Below, piece after piece: positions 38,672 to 47,636 of a DNA stretch of 64,000 nucleotides (position 1 is its first letter; every line of letters begins with the position of its first letter). Both the position numbers and the translations under genes were made by a program. The notes beneath the pieces were generated by a model. That model had not been told where the DNA came from. It did not search any database and saw nothing but the letters and a program-made list of their open reading frames with translations. Source of the DNA: Holophagaceae bacterium (lineage in GTDB: Bacteria; Acidobacteriota; Holophagae; Holophagales; Holophagaceae); assembly GCA_025363715.1 (NCBI GenBank), contig JANYLR010000052.1, positions 36,449-100,448 on the forward strand. The letters run 5' to 3'.

Positions 38672-40033
38672 CTAGTCCTTCAGGTTCTCCAGGAAGTCGC
38701 GGATCAGGTTGGTCACGCCCTCCCGCTGGAAGACGAAGAACAGCTCCTCGGGACGCGGCGCCCGGCGGAAATAGTCCACGGCAGCGACGCGAGGGTAGTC
38801 ATCCCGTTGAGTCTTCACGCCGCCAGAGAGGCAGGAGCCCTGCTCGGAGGGGGAGAGCCTGAGGTCGTGCATGCTTTCCAGGGCGAACAGCTTGCGGCGC
38901 TGCAGATCCGGATTGACCGGATGCGCGTAGACCCCCTCCACAGCTAGTTCCCGGCCCCCCCAGGGCGGCAGGGGCGCTGGAGTTCCTGCAGGCCCGTAGG
39001 GGTAGAGGTTCTCGTTCGCATGGTTGGTGTACAGGAGGAAGGTGGCGCGGCCCTTCCAGCGCCGCAGGGCCTCCACGGCGGCCACCGCGGTGAAGGCATG
39101 GTCCCGGTGACTGTCCAGGACGGGGTGCGGCATGACGACCAGGGTGGGCTTGACCTGCTCAAGCACCTTGACCAGATCCTCGACCAGGTGGGCCCAGGTG
39201 TTGGTTCGCGGACCGGTTCCGAGCAGGCGCCCCAGGTTCGCCTGGCGATAGGGCGATACATCGGTGTTGGGACCGTACAGCTCCGACACGACTTCCGTGG
39301 GACTGGCTTGCATGGTCTGGAGGCGGGCATCGAAATAGCCCAGGTTGAAGCACCGTGCCGGCGGAATGCCCCCCTGCCAGGGCACGGTGACGCTGTCCAC
39401 GGCGCGCAGGTAGCCCTTGAACCGGTACTGCTCGGCCGGATCCCCGAACTGGTCCCGGTAGTTCGAATCTCCGGCGTTCCCGCAGGTGACCGTGACGATG
39501 GTGGCGTTGCGCTGGGCGTACAGTCCGAAAGCCGCGATCTCGGCATCATCGGGATGGGGGGCGAGCACCAGGATCCGGCCCTTCAGGTCCAGCCGGTTGG
39601 CGAACACGCGCAGCGGGCCCGACCCCGCTTCCAGTTCCACGCCATGGCCCAGCAAATCCACCGTGGCGCCCTCCGCCAGTTGGCTCCGGAGGCCGCTGAG
39701 GTTGAGCCAACGCAGGCCCTGGACGCCCCGCTCCAGATGCTGATGGAGGTGGATGGCTCCGGCGGAGACCTCCACCCAAGGCTCGCCGGCTCCGCTCTCC
39801 ACGGCCTTCAGGCGCACCCCGAGCAGCGCGGTATCCCACCCGACGACTGGGGCCGCCCAGGTCCAGCGGACTCCGCCGGGAATCGCGCGGAATTCCACCG
39901 TCTGGGAGGTTCCGGCCTTTCCGCCGAACCGGTAGGCATCATCCCCACCACCGGCGCCCAGGAGGGCCGTTCCGATCCCCAGCATGGCCAGGAGGGCCAC
40001 CCGGAGTCCCTTCATCAGGTTCATCCTAAGCAT
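38672..40033 (-). CDS. PIG-L (LmbE-like) family deacetylase, exported
   Basis: This 453-residue protein starts with AAAGGA 6 bases before the ATG and has a hydrophobic signal segment (LRVALLAMLGIGTALLGAGG). Residues 30-150 are a beta-rich extension. The PIG-L catalytic domain follows: LAPHPDDAEIAAFG (zinc His160, Asp163, base Asp162), then HPVLDSHRDH with the third zinc His. The family removes N-acetyl groups from GlcNAc-containing compounds; archaeal diacetylchitobiose deacetylase (Dac) belongs to it. It is the last gene of the amino-sugar operon, so de-N-acetylation of chitin oligomers in the periplasm is the best reading. The exact substrate is inferred. Confidence 0.88.
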   Translation of the reverse strand: MLRMNLMKGLRVALLAMLGIGTALLGAGGGDDAYRFGGKAGTSQTVEFRAIPGGVRWTWAAPVVGWDTALLGVRLKAVESGAGEPWVEVSAGAIHLHQHLERGVQGLRWLNLSGLRSQLAEGATVDLLGHGVELEAGSGPLRVFANRLDLKGRILVLAPHPDDAEIAAFGLYAQRNATIVTVTCGNAGDSNYRDQFGDPAEQYRFKGYLRAVDSVTVPWQGGIPPARCFNLGYFDARLQTMQASPTEVVSELYGPNTDVSPYRQANLGRLLGTGPRTNTWAHLVEDLVKVLEQVKPTLVVMPHPVLDSHRDHAFTAVAAVEALRRWKGRATFLLYTNHANENLYPYGPAGTPAPLPPWGGRELAVEGVYAHPVNPDLQRRKLFALESMHDLRLSPSEQGSCLSGGVKTQRDDYPRVAAVDYFRRAPRPEELFFVFQREGVTNLIRDFLENLKD

Positions 40034-40071
40034 GGGCGATCCTTTCGTTCAAGCGGTGCCTGCGGTTGGGA

Positions 40072-40722
40072 TCAAAGACTGGCCTTATTCTCGATGGCGA
40101 ACTTGAGGAGGCTGTAGCTCCCGTGGATACCCAGCTTGGCGCTGATGTGGGCGCGGTGGTTCTCGACGGTCCTCTGGCTGATGAAGAAGGCCTCCGCGAT
40201 CTCCTTGCTGGTCTTGGATTCGGCGATGAGCGTCAGGATCCGCCGCTCCATCGGCGAGAGCGTGTCCAGGGGGCGATTCTTGATGCGGCTGGAGGATTGC
40301 GCCCGGCGGGCCACCATCATGTCCATCAGGGAGGGGCTGATGAAGTGCCGCCCACGCACCACGGTCTCAATGGCAGCCACCACGTCATCGACGGCGGATT
40401 CCTTCGAGACGTAGCCCATCACCCCCAGGTCCATGGCCTCGTTGAAGGTCTCCTCGTCGTCGTACATGGTGAGGAAGATGACATCCGTTGCCAGGTTCCG
40501 GGCGTGGATCTCCCGCAGCACCTGGAGCCCGCTCATCCTGGGCATGCGGATATCCAGCACCGCCAGGTCCGGCACCTGGGCGTTGATCTCCTTCAGGGCC
40601 TGCTCGCCGTCGCGGCATTCGGCCACCACCTTCAGCGAAGGGAAGCTCTCGATCGCCTGCCTGACGCCAGTGCAGAAGAGGGGGTGGTCATCGGCGATCA
40701 GCACCGAAACGCTACGCTCCAT
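40072..40722 (-). CDS. NarL/FixJ-type response regulator
   Basis: This 216-residue protein has a receiver (DDHP at 11-14, phospho-Asp D57 in VLDIRMP, K in YVSKES) and a LuxR-type HTH (TLSPMERRILTLIAESKTSKEIAEAFFISQRTVENHRAHI). The start overlaps the upstream kinase by 11 bases. It probably controls the operon in which it lies, since no other regulator is encoded there. Confidence 0.94.
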   Translation of the reverse strand: MERSVSVLIADDHPLFCTGVRQAIESFPSLKVVAECRDGEQALKEINAQVPDLAVLDIRMPRMSGLQVLREIHARNLATDVIFLTMYDDEETFNEAMDLGVMGYVSKESAVDDVVAAIETVVRGRHFISPSLMDMMVARRAQSSSRIKNRPLDTLSPMERRILTLIAESKTSKEIAEAFFISQRTVENHRAHISAKLGIHGSYSLLKFAIENKASL

Positions 40723-41899
40723 GGAGCCTCCGCTGGATGGGCAGCATGGCGGACACCGTGGTGCCGGACCCGGGCGTGGAGCGCAGCTCCAGCTCGCCCC
40801 CCATCATCCGCGCCCGCTCGGACATGATCATCAGCCCAAAGCTCGTGTGCCGCTCCGAGCCCTGGGTCAGGGCCTCGACATCGAACCCGCAGCCGTCATC
40901 GGTGATCCTCAGCAGGACGTTGTCCCCGGTCCGGCAGAGCACCACGGAGATCCCCTTCGCGGCCGAGTGCTTGATGACGTTGTTGAGACTCTCCTGCGCG
41001 ATCCGGTACAGGTTGATCTCGGCATCCGAGGGCATCAGCTTGTCCACGGGCTCGATGTCTGTCGTGAAGCTGATCTCGGAGCTGTGGGCCAGCCGTCGCA
41101 CCATGGAGTCGATGCTCTTGCTCAGGCCCAGCTCATCGATCTGGTGGGGCCGGAGGTTGTGGGAGATGTCACGCACATCCTGGAGGGATTCCGTGACCCA
41201 GGCGATGGCATCGTCCACCGCGCCTTTCGGATCTTCGTTCTTGGCGATGGAACGGAGGCCAAGCAGCAGCTTGTTCTTCACGAGGAGCAGCTTCTGGCCG
41301 ATGTGGTCATGCAGCTCGCCGGCGATCCGCTTCCGCTCCCGCTCCTGGGAGTCGATGAGCTGGCGGGCGAACTTCTGGTGGACGAGGCTCTCCCGCATGG
41401 CGTCTTCCATCCGCTTGTGGGAGGTGATGTCGCGGCTCACACCCACGATCCCGATGACCTCGCCCTGGAGATCCCGCAGGGGGACCGTGGTGGTCAGGTG
41501 CCAGCCCCAGGAATCCGTCAGGGGATAGTAGTTCGGCTCCTCCCGGCTGATGAGGGGCTCCCCGGTTTCCATGACCCGTTGTTCATCGCCATAGAACTGC
41601 TCGGCCAGCGCCTTCGGGAAGAAGTCGAAATCCGTCTTGCCGATGACCTGGTCCGGCGTGACACCCAGGTTCTGGGCCACCGCCGCATTGTCCACGATGA
41701 AGCGGCTCTGGCGATCCTTCACGTAGATGTAGTCGGGCACGTTATCGATGACTGTCCGAAGCAGCTGCCGCTCGACGCCCAGCTCCTCCTCCCGGAGCTT
41801 CCGCTCGGCGATCTCGGCCGCGAGTTCCCGGGTGCGCAGATCCACCAGCCGCTCGAGGCCGGTCTGCGCATCCTGTGCGGCACTCTTCTCGTCTTCCAT
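40712..41899 (-). CDS. Soluble PAS histidine kinase, NarX/DegS type
   Basis: The ATG at 41899 has GGAG 5 bases upstream and gives 395 residues; the frame extends 31 codons further. An N-terminal coiled-coil is followed by a PAS domain with PAC (about 43-165), a HisKA_3 helix with RIAGELHDHIGQKL (H197) and a HATPase with ITDDGCGFD and SFGLMIMSERARMMGG. No membrane span is present, so it senses a cytoplasmic signal, perhaps an amino-sugar phosphate. It pairs with the overlapping NarL-type regulator. Confidence 0.93.
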   Translation of the reverse strand: MEDEKSAAQDAQTGLERLVDLRTRELAAEIAERKLREEELGVERQLLRTVIDNVPDYIYVKDRQSRFIVDNAAVAQNLGVTPDQVIGKTDFDFFPKALAEQFYGDEQRVMETGEPLISREEPNYYPLTDSWGWHLTTTVPLRDLQGEVIGIVGVSRDITSHKRMEDAMRESLVHQKFARQLIDSQERERKRIAGELHDHIGQKLLLVKNKLLLGLRSIAKNEDPKGAVDDAIAWVTESLQDVRDISHNLRPHQIDELGLSKSIDSMVRRLAHSSEISFTTDIEPVDKLMPSDAEINLYRIAQESLNNVIKHSAAKGISVVLCRTGDNVLLRITDDGCGFDVEALTQGSERHTSFGLMIMSERARMMGGELELRSTPGSGTTVSAMLPIQRRLHGA

Positions 41900-41913
41900 G
41901 GACACTCCGGCAA

Positions 41914-42738
41914 TCAGGGAAGCCCGGCGCGCGGGTCCAGGGCATCCAGATCCCGGAATTCGGCCCACTCGGGTTCGTTGTCGAAAATCCATCGATAGTA
42001 CTCCTGCCCCTGGAGGTGCGTCGATGCCTCTTCATCCACCACCACCTGGCAACGCGGGTGGAGCTGGAGGGCCGAGGCGGTGATCATGGCCGTGATGGGG
42101 CCCTCCACCGCCTGGGCCAGGATGGAGCCCTTGGCCATACCCGTGGCGAGGAGCAGAACCCGCCGGCAGTCCAGGATGGTGCCCACGCCCATGGTGATGG
42201 CCCGCCGGGGCACCTGGGCCGGATCGCCGCCGAACATGGCGGCATTCTGCGCCAGAGTGGCCGGCGTGAGAGCCTTCTCCCGGGTGCGCGAAAGGAGGGC
42301 CGACAGGGGCTCGTTGAAGCCGATGTGCCCATCCGCGCCCAGCCCCAGCAGCTGGATGTCGATGCCGCCGACCTCCCGGATGAGCGCTTCGTACCTCCGG
42401 CACTCCCCGGCCAGATCCGCCGCGGCACCATCCGGAAGGTGGGTGTTGCCGGGCTGGATGTTCACGCAGCTGAACAGGTGCTCGTCCATGTAGTGGCGGT
42501 ACGACCCGGGATGCGTGGCCGGGATGCCGATGTACTCGTCGAGGTTGAAGGTCTGGCAGCGGGAGAAATCCAGCCCCTCCTGGTGGTGGAAGGCCGCCAG
42601 GTAGGCGTAGACGCGCTCCATGGTCCGGCCGGTGGCCAGCCCCAGCACCAGGTCTGGCCGGGCCCTGAGCTCCTTCGCCAGGATGCGGGCCGTCAGGAGG
42701 GCGGCCTTTTCGGGATCGGGGACGATGATGACTTCCAA
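41914..42738 (-). CDS. nagB: Glucosamine-6-phosphate deaminase
   Basis: No ATG fits; a TTG at 42738 has a near-perfect AGGAGGTG 4 bases upstream and gives 274 residues beginning MEVIIVPDPEKAA, close to the 266 of E. coli NagB. Motifs: LGLATGRTMERVY, FNLDEYIGI (catalytic Asp region), LLGLGADGHIGFNEP (Asp and His of the active site) and ITMGVGTIL. It converts glucosamine-6-phosphate to fructose-6-phosphate and ammonia. The ROK kinase gene is 49 bases upstream and the kinase gene 14 bases downstream. Confidence 0.96.
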   Translation of the reverse strand: MEVIIVPDPEKAALLTARILAKELRARPDLVLGLATGRTMERVYAYLAAFHHQEGLDFSRCQTFNLDEYIGIPATHPGSYRHYMDEHLFSCVNIQPGNTHLPDGAAADLAGECRRYEALIREVGGIDIQLLGLGADGHIGFNEPLSALLSRTREKALTPATLAQNAAMFGGDPAQVPRRAITMGVGTILDCRRVLLLATGMAKGSILAQAVEGPITAMITASALQLHPRCQVVVDEEASTHLQGQEYYRWIFDNEPEWAEFRDLDALDPRAGLP

Positions 42739-42750
42739 GGCACCTCCTGC
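42739..42750 (-). promoter_or_regulatory. Strong Shine-Dalgarno deciding the TTG start of nagB
   Basis: On the minus strand GCAGGAGGTGCC precedes TTG directly. The strong pairing with 16S rRNA may offset the weak start codon. Confidence 0.75.
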
Positions 42751-42787
42751 GGCGATCAGCCCCGATGACCGGATCCCGGGCGCCCGG

Positions 42788-43669
42788 CTACCGGGTTCTG
42801 GATGCGGCGGTTTCCGGAGCCGGCAGCGCGTCCAGACACAGCGCGGCGGCACCCATGATGGCGATCTGGGGTTCCTCGCTGACCCTGATCAGGAGCCGCT
42901 TCAGCGCGCGCTGGTAGGCGAAGCGCGCCAGGGCCCTCCACATGCCTTTCTCGAAGAAGGGGAAGGATCTGGACACGGACCCCCCCAGCACGATGAGCTC
43001 GGGATCGAAGGCGTAGAGCGCGGTCATGAGGGCCATGCCCAGGTCTTCGCCGAACTGGTCCAGGATCCTGAGGGCATCGATATCCCCCTTCATCGCCCGG
43101 GCATGGATGAGGGCGCCGTTCTCGCCATGATCACGGGCGAACACCTGCCCGCTGGCGTAGAACTCGAAGGTCTGCTCCCGGTACGGAATGGTCCCGATCT
43201 CGCCCGCGCCGCAGTTGGCGCCGGAGTACAGGTGGCTGTTGAGAATCACCCCGGCCCCCAGGCCCGTGCCCACCACCAGGCCGACCATGTGCTGGAACCC
43301 GCGGCCCTGCCCGAAGTGGAACTCGCCCAGGGCGAAACAGTTCGCGTCGTTGTTCACGTAGACCGGCACCCGGTAGCGCCGTTCCAGGAGCTCCTTGAGA
43401 TGGACCTCCTGCCAGGAGGGGATATTCTCGACGGTGAACACGATCCCACGCTCGACGTCCACGACACTGGGTACGCCGATGCCGATGCCTTTGACATCCG
43501 GTGTGAGGACCGCTTCGATGACTTCCTGCAGCTTGGCCAGAACCACCTCCGCCGCGGCGGCCGAGGGGGTGGAGTTGGCCGCGTGATGGGCGACAGCCCC
43601 GCCCTCCATGCGTCCGGCGCGGATGTTCGTGCCGCCGAGATCCACTCCGATGAGGGTTTTGGAATCCAT
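42788..43669 (-). CDS. ROK family sugar kinase, probable glucosamine/GlcNAc kinase
   Basis: This 293-residue protein has IGVDLGGTNIRAG (phosphate loop), YVNNDANCFALGE (catalytic Asp) and VVGTGLGAGVI. The ROK signature region reads CGAGEIGTIPYREQTFEFYASG. The zinc-binding His and CxCGxxGC cysteines of classical ROK kinases are replaced, so it should be zinc-independent. It lies between the permease and nagB, so it likely phosphorylates glucosamine (or GlcNAc) at C6. No GlcNAc-6-P deacetylase (NagA) is seen in the window, which favours glucosamine as substrate. Confidence 0.88.
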   Translation of the reverse strand: MDSKTLIGVDLGGTNIRAGRMEGGAVAHHAANSTPSAAAAEVVLAKLQEVIEAVLTPDVKGIGIGVPSVVDVERGIVFTVENIPSWQEVHLKELLERRYRVPVYVNNDANCFALGEFHFGQGRGFQHMVGLVVGTGLGAGVILNSHLYSGANCGAGEIGTIPYREQTFEFYASGQVFARDHGENGALIHARAMKGDIDALRILDQFGEDLGMALMTALYAFDPELIVLGGSVSRSFPFFEKGMWRALARFAYQRALKRLLIRVSEEPQIAIMGAAALCLDALPAPETAASRTR

Positions 43670-43679
43670 GGGTGCGCCT

Positions 43680-44945
43680 TCAGGCCGAGCCGGAAATGGG
43701 ATCCTTCGACTTCCCGATCGTCGCGTTGCCGATCAGGGGACGGGCCCAGATGCCGATGCTGATGATGTATCCGAGGGTGGCCAGCAGGGCCAGCATCCCG
43801 AAGCGGAGGCCGAAGGCATCGCCCAGCCGCCCGATGATGGGAGGCAGGAAGGCGCCGCCGACGATGGCGGTGCAGAGGATGCCCGCAAAGGAGCCGTGGT
43901 GCTTGTCCACGGAGTTCAGGGCCAGAGCGAAGATGAGCGGCCACATGACCGAGCACCAGAAGCCCATCATCGGCAGGGCGATCATGGCCACGACCCGGGA
44001 GCCGAAGAGCCCCACGACCAGGGTCACCGCGCCGCAGAGGCCGAAGACGATGAGGATCCTGCGCTGGTCGAAGAGCTTGAGCAGCACGAGACCCAGAGCG
44101 CAGCCGGCCATCATCAGGCCCCAGAAGCCGGCCACGGCGGTGTGTCCGCCCTGGGCGGGATCCACCTTGTGGTAGGTCTCCAGGAATTTCGAGATCCAGA
44201 AGGCGACGCCCTGCTCAGTCCCCACGTAGCAGAAGATGCCGATGAAGTAGAGGAGAACAGTCCGGTTCTTCAGGAGTGATCGAAGGGTGCCCAGGGACTC
44301 GACCCTCTCGTCCTCCTTCAACTCCATCTTGGGCATCCGGACCATGGCCACCACGAGCACCATGGCCAGCGTGATGACGGTGAAGACCCAGTAGAGGGAC
44401 AACCAGGGCAGGTCCGGCGGAACCACCCTGGCCAGGGTGGCAGTCAGTACATTCCGGGGTAGGGCCGGATCCTTCAGGTGGAGTACCAGGTACGAATAGA
44501 TATGGGGGCTCAGGAAGGAGGCGCCCCCGAAGACCAGTTGGGAGAGGTTCCCGTAGAACGCGTAGTGTTCTTCGCCTCCGGCCACCCGCAGCAGGGGGTT
44601 GATGACCACCTGGAGCATCGCGAACCCCACGGCGATCGTGAACAAGGAGGGCAGCGCCACGCCGTAGGTGGGCCGGAGGGCGAAGCACCCCGACCCCAGG
44701 AAGGCGAGTAGGAAGGCGGCGATGAGCACCGGCTTGGCGTCGAACCGTTCGATCAGCATTCCGGCCGGAATGGACATGACGCCATAGGCCGCAAAGAAGG
44801 CGAAGGGCATCAGGCCCGCCGCGAAGGCGCTGAGGTGGAACGACTCCTGGATGTTCGGCTCCAGGGGATCGAGGATGTTCGTCACGAAGGAGATGACGAC
44901 AAAAATCAGCATTACCAGGAAGACCATGAAGTGGTTGCGTTTCAT
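43680..44945 (-). CDS. MFS sugar permease, FucP/NagP type
   Basis: This 421-residue protein has 12 hydrophobic segments and the FucP-subfamily motif VVINPLLRVAGGEEHYAFYGNLSQLVFGGAS, together with PLEPNIQESFHLS in the first loop. Members import fucose, glucose/galactose or N-acetylglucosamine (NagP in Shewanella, Xanthomonas). Here it should carry glucosamine or GlcNAc across the inner membrane. The gene is 15 bases after the GH2 gene and 10 before the ROK gene. Confidence 0.9.
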   Translation of the reverse strand: MKRNHFMVFLVMLIFVVISFVTNILDPLEPNIQESFHLSAFAAGLMPFAFFAAYGVMSIPAGMLIERFDAKPVLIAAFLLAFLGSGCFALRPTYGVALPSLFTIAVGFAMLQVVINPLLRVAGGEEHYAFYGNLSQLVFGGASFLSPHIYSYLVLHLKDPALPRNVLTATLARVVPPDLPWLSLYWVFTVITLAMVLVVAMVRMPKMELKEDERVESLGTLRSLLKNRTVLLYFIGIFCYVGTEQGVAFWISKFLETYHKVDPAQGGHTAVAGFWGLMMAGCALGLVLLKLFDQRRILIVFGLCGAVTLVVGLFGSRVVAMIALPMMGFWCSVMWPLIFALALNSVDKHHGSFAGILCTAIVGGAFLPPIIGRLGDAFGLRFGMLALLATLGYIISIGIWARPLIGNATIGKSKDPISGSA

Positions 44946-44960
44946 TCGGCGGTTCCTCGT

Positions 44961-47597
44961 TCAGGGCCTGGATGCTGTATTCCAGCCGGTCAGGATGGGG
45001 CGCGGCTGGCCGCCCTGCAGGTCCGCCTCGGCGAAGCGGACGCGGACGCTCCTGCGCTCATGGGGGAGCAGCGAGATGTAGTTGTCGTCCCAGAAGATCG
45101 GCAGGACCGGCTCGCCCGTCCGTCCCTGGACCAACCCCAGCTCCAGGAAGAAGGCGATCCTATCGCTGGTGTTGGTCAGGCTGAGGGTCCATTCCCAGTC
45201 CCTGCCCCGGCGGTCCCGCTTCTCGACCTTCATATCCACCGCGGCGGAGGGGAGCTTCCCCAGGGCCGAGAAATCAGCAAAGGACTGGTTCGGCGTCACG
45301 AACCAGGTCGACTTGGCCTCGTCCAGGACATCCGGTGTTCCCGACAGCCAGTAGAAATTGTCCGCCAGCTGCTCGCCACCGGGGCCCAGCAGCCGGAGGT
45401 CCAGGAAGCGGACGCTCCCCCTGGTGTCGAGGCCCTTCAGTTCCAGCACCCGCTGGGCACTGTTCGGCTGGCCGGAGGCCCGGATGGTCTGATCCGAGAG
45501 CACCGTCGAATCCGCCCCGTAGAGCCGCGCGCGGATCGAGACCTGCCGCCGGGCCTCCCGGGTATCGTTCACGAGATATACGGCCTTCTCGCCGTAGTGG
45601 TAGACCACGTTCAGGGGCTGGGAGCCCTTGCGCGCGCCGTAGAAGGCGCCGTTGGGCATGAGGAAATAATCGTAGAGCTGCCAGTAGAACTTGGGCCAGG
45701 CCCCGTTGAGCATCCACTGGACCACGCCAGTGGCTTTCGGCTGGTTGGCCCCGAAGGCCTCGTACATGGCCCGCATCGTTTCGTAGTTCGCCGCCTGGGC
45801 CTTGAACACGAAGTCCTCGGCAGAAGCCGCTTCGCCGTAGCGCGCCTTGAAGGCCTTCAGGTAGATGTCGAGGTTGCCGAACTCGAACCGGCCGCAGTGG
45901 AAGTTCCAGGCCTCGTTGATGGGCCACCATTTCTCCGGTGGCAGCATCCGGCGGAGCGAGGAGAGGGGCGGGATCTGTGGCCCGGGGCCCGTCTCTGTGT
46001 TGAACCCGAAGGCGCCGCCATGCTTCGTGTCCTCCCACCAGTAGTTGGGGGTCACGTAGTTGTACGGCCCCGCCATCTTGACGGCGGAAGGCCCGCTCAC
46101 GGGGCTCTTCAGCTCCTTGCAGGTGGCCAGGTACGGACGGGAGGGGTCCAGCGCCTTCAGCTCTTCGGCATAGCGTTTCTCGGTTTCCGGCCAGGGCAGC
46201 TTATCGCTTCCCACCACCCAGACGAAGATGCTGGGGTGGTTGCGCAGCCACCGGACCTGGTCGCGCAGGTAAGAGGCCACCAGTTCCACATCCCGGGGCG
46301 CCTTCGGGCCGCCGAAAGTCTCATCCTCCACAATGGGTGCGCCGATGTACTCCGGCCATTCCCACTGGCAGCTCCAACCCGGCATCAGCAGGATGCCCAG
46401 ACGGTCCGCCAGGTCATAGAGGCGCTGGCTGCTGCCCCAAAAGCCCTCCAGGCGCACCGTGTTGAGGTTCATGTGCCGGACATAGCTGAACTGAGCCTCC
46501 AGGTTCTTCCCGTCTTCCCGGAGGAACAGGTCGTCCACCCAACCGGCCCCGCGGATCAGCACCTTCTGCCCGTTCACCGTGTACCCGCGGTGCCCCTCTG
46601 CGTTCAGATAGTCGCCCACCTGCCGGATGCCGAAGGTTACGGTGCGGAGGTCGCTGGTACCTGCCCCTTCCGAGGCGGCCAGGTGGAGCGTGTAGAGCTC
46701 AGGCTTCCCGAGGCCGTGGGGCCACCAGAGCCGCGGGTCGCGGATCCGCAAGGCGGCACACTGGCCTGCTCCGATCTGGATCGGCTTCCTTTCACCAGGC
46801 GCGAGGCTGTAGGGCACCTGGAACCGGAGCCCGCCGATCACGCCGGTCACTTTGCCGGAAAGCGCCCGCCCCGCCCGGTTGACCAGGTCGGCGCTGATGG
46901 TCAGTTCGGCTTGCCTGAGCGTCTTGAGATCGACCTGGCTCTGGACGTAGACATCCTCCAGTGAGACGGCGCCGGTGCGCCTCAGCCTCACCTCCCGGAA
47001 GATCCCCATGTTGCGGTCCGGCGGCAGGGGGTTCCAATCCACGAAACCCATGGTGAAGTCCCCGGGCTGGGGCGGATGAACCTCGACGGCCAGGGCGTTG
47101 ACACCGGCCCTGAGCCCGGCGGTGACATCCACCTCGAACGTCCGGAAGGCCCCGGCAATGGTCTCCCTGTCCGCGATCTTCTTCCCGTTGAGCCAGAGGC
47201 TCGCCCGGTAGTTGATGCCCTCGAAGATGAGGCGGGTGTGTATGCCCAGTTTCCCGGGTCCAAGGGTGAATTCTCGGCGGTACCACCACGCCTTCTTGAA
47301 CGGCTCCAGCGAAATGGCGTCCAGGTTCCGATCAAAGAAGGGATCCTTGTGCACCCCGTTGCGCACGAGGGCCGCCATCACCGTGGCGGGCACGTCCGTG
47401 CGCAGCCAGCCCTTGGCAGCGAAGCCCGGCAGGGAGAGCTCCGGCCCGCCAGCCTCGACCTGGGCTGCGGCCTGGAGGCTCCAGCCCTCCTTCAGGACCA
47501 TCTCCCGGTCCACCGCCCTTGCGGGGACCGGGCGTTCCGGAGCCCCCGCCACCAGGACCGGCACGGCCAGGATGAGCGCAGCCAATCTCAGCTTCAC
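44961..47597 (-). CDS. GH2 exo-beta-D-glucosaminidase-like enzyme
   Basis: This 878-residue protein starts at a GTG with AAGGAGG 6 bases upstream and has a signal peptide (AALILAVPVLVAGAP). The GH2 sugar-binding, Ig-like and TIM-barrel domains are in order. The acid/base lies in VWVVGSDKLP (D465) and the nucleophile in FNTETGPGPQIPP (E535). GSD instead of the usual NE, and the S/N-T/S-E-T-x-x-G context, are the marks of exo-glucosaminidases such as Amycolatopsis CsxA (D469, E541), not beta-galactosidases or mannosidases. It would release glucosamine from the non-reducing end of chitosan oligomers in the periplasm. The product suits the downstream permease, kinase and deaminase. Confidence 0.9.
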   Translation of the reverse strand: MKLRLAALILAVPVLVAGAPERPVPARAVDREMVLKEGWSLQAAAQVEAGGPELSLPGFAAKGWLRTDVPATVMAALVRNGVHKDPFFDRNLDAISLEPFKKAWWYRREFTLGPGKLGIHTRLIFEGINYRASLWLNGKKIADRETIAGAFRTFEVDVTAGLRAGVNALAVEVHPPQPGDFTMGFVDWNPLPPDRNMGIFREVRLRRTGAVSLEDVYVQSQVDLKTLRQAELTISADLVNRAGRALSGKVTGVIGGLRFQVPYSLAPGERKPIQIGAGQCAALRIRDPRLWWPHGLGKPELYTLHLAASEGAGTSDLRTVTFGIRQVGDYLNAEGHRGYTVNGQKVLIRGAGWVDDLFLREDGKNLEAQFSYVRHMNLNTVRLEGFWGSSQRLYDLADRLGILLMPGWSCQWEWPEYIGAPIVEDETFGGPKAPRDVELVASYLRDQVRWLRNHPSIFVWVVGSDKLPWPETEKRYAEELKALDPSRPYLATCKELKSPVSGPSAVKMAGPYNYVTPNYWWEDTKHGGAFGFNTETGPGPQIPPLSSLRRMLPPEKWWPINEAWNFHCGRFEFGNLDIYLKAFKARYGEAASAEDFVFKAQAANYETMRAMYEAFGANQPKATGVVQWMLNGAWPKFYWQLYDYFLMPNGAFYGARKGSQPLNVVYHYGEKAVYLVNDTREARRQVSIRARLYGADSTVLSDQTIRASGQPNSAQRVLELKGLDTRGSVRFLDLRLLGPGGEQLADNFYWLSGTPDVLDEAKSTWFVTPNQSFADFSALGKLPSAAVDMKVEKRDRRGRDWEWTLSLTNTSDRIAFFLELGLVQGRTGEPVLPIFWDDNYISLLPHERRSVRVRFAEADLQGGQPRPILTGWNTASRP

Positions 47598-47636
47598 GGA
47601 GTCCTCCTTCGAAGGTTCAGGCCTGACGCCGAAGGG

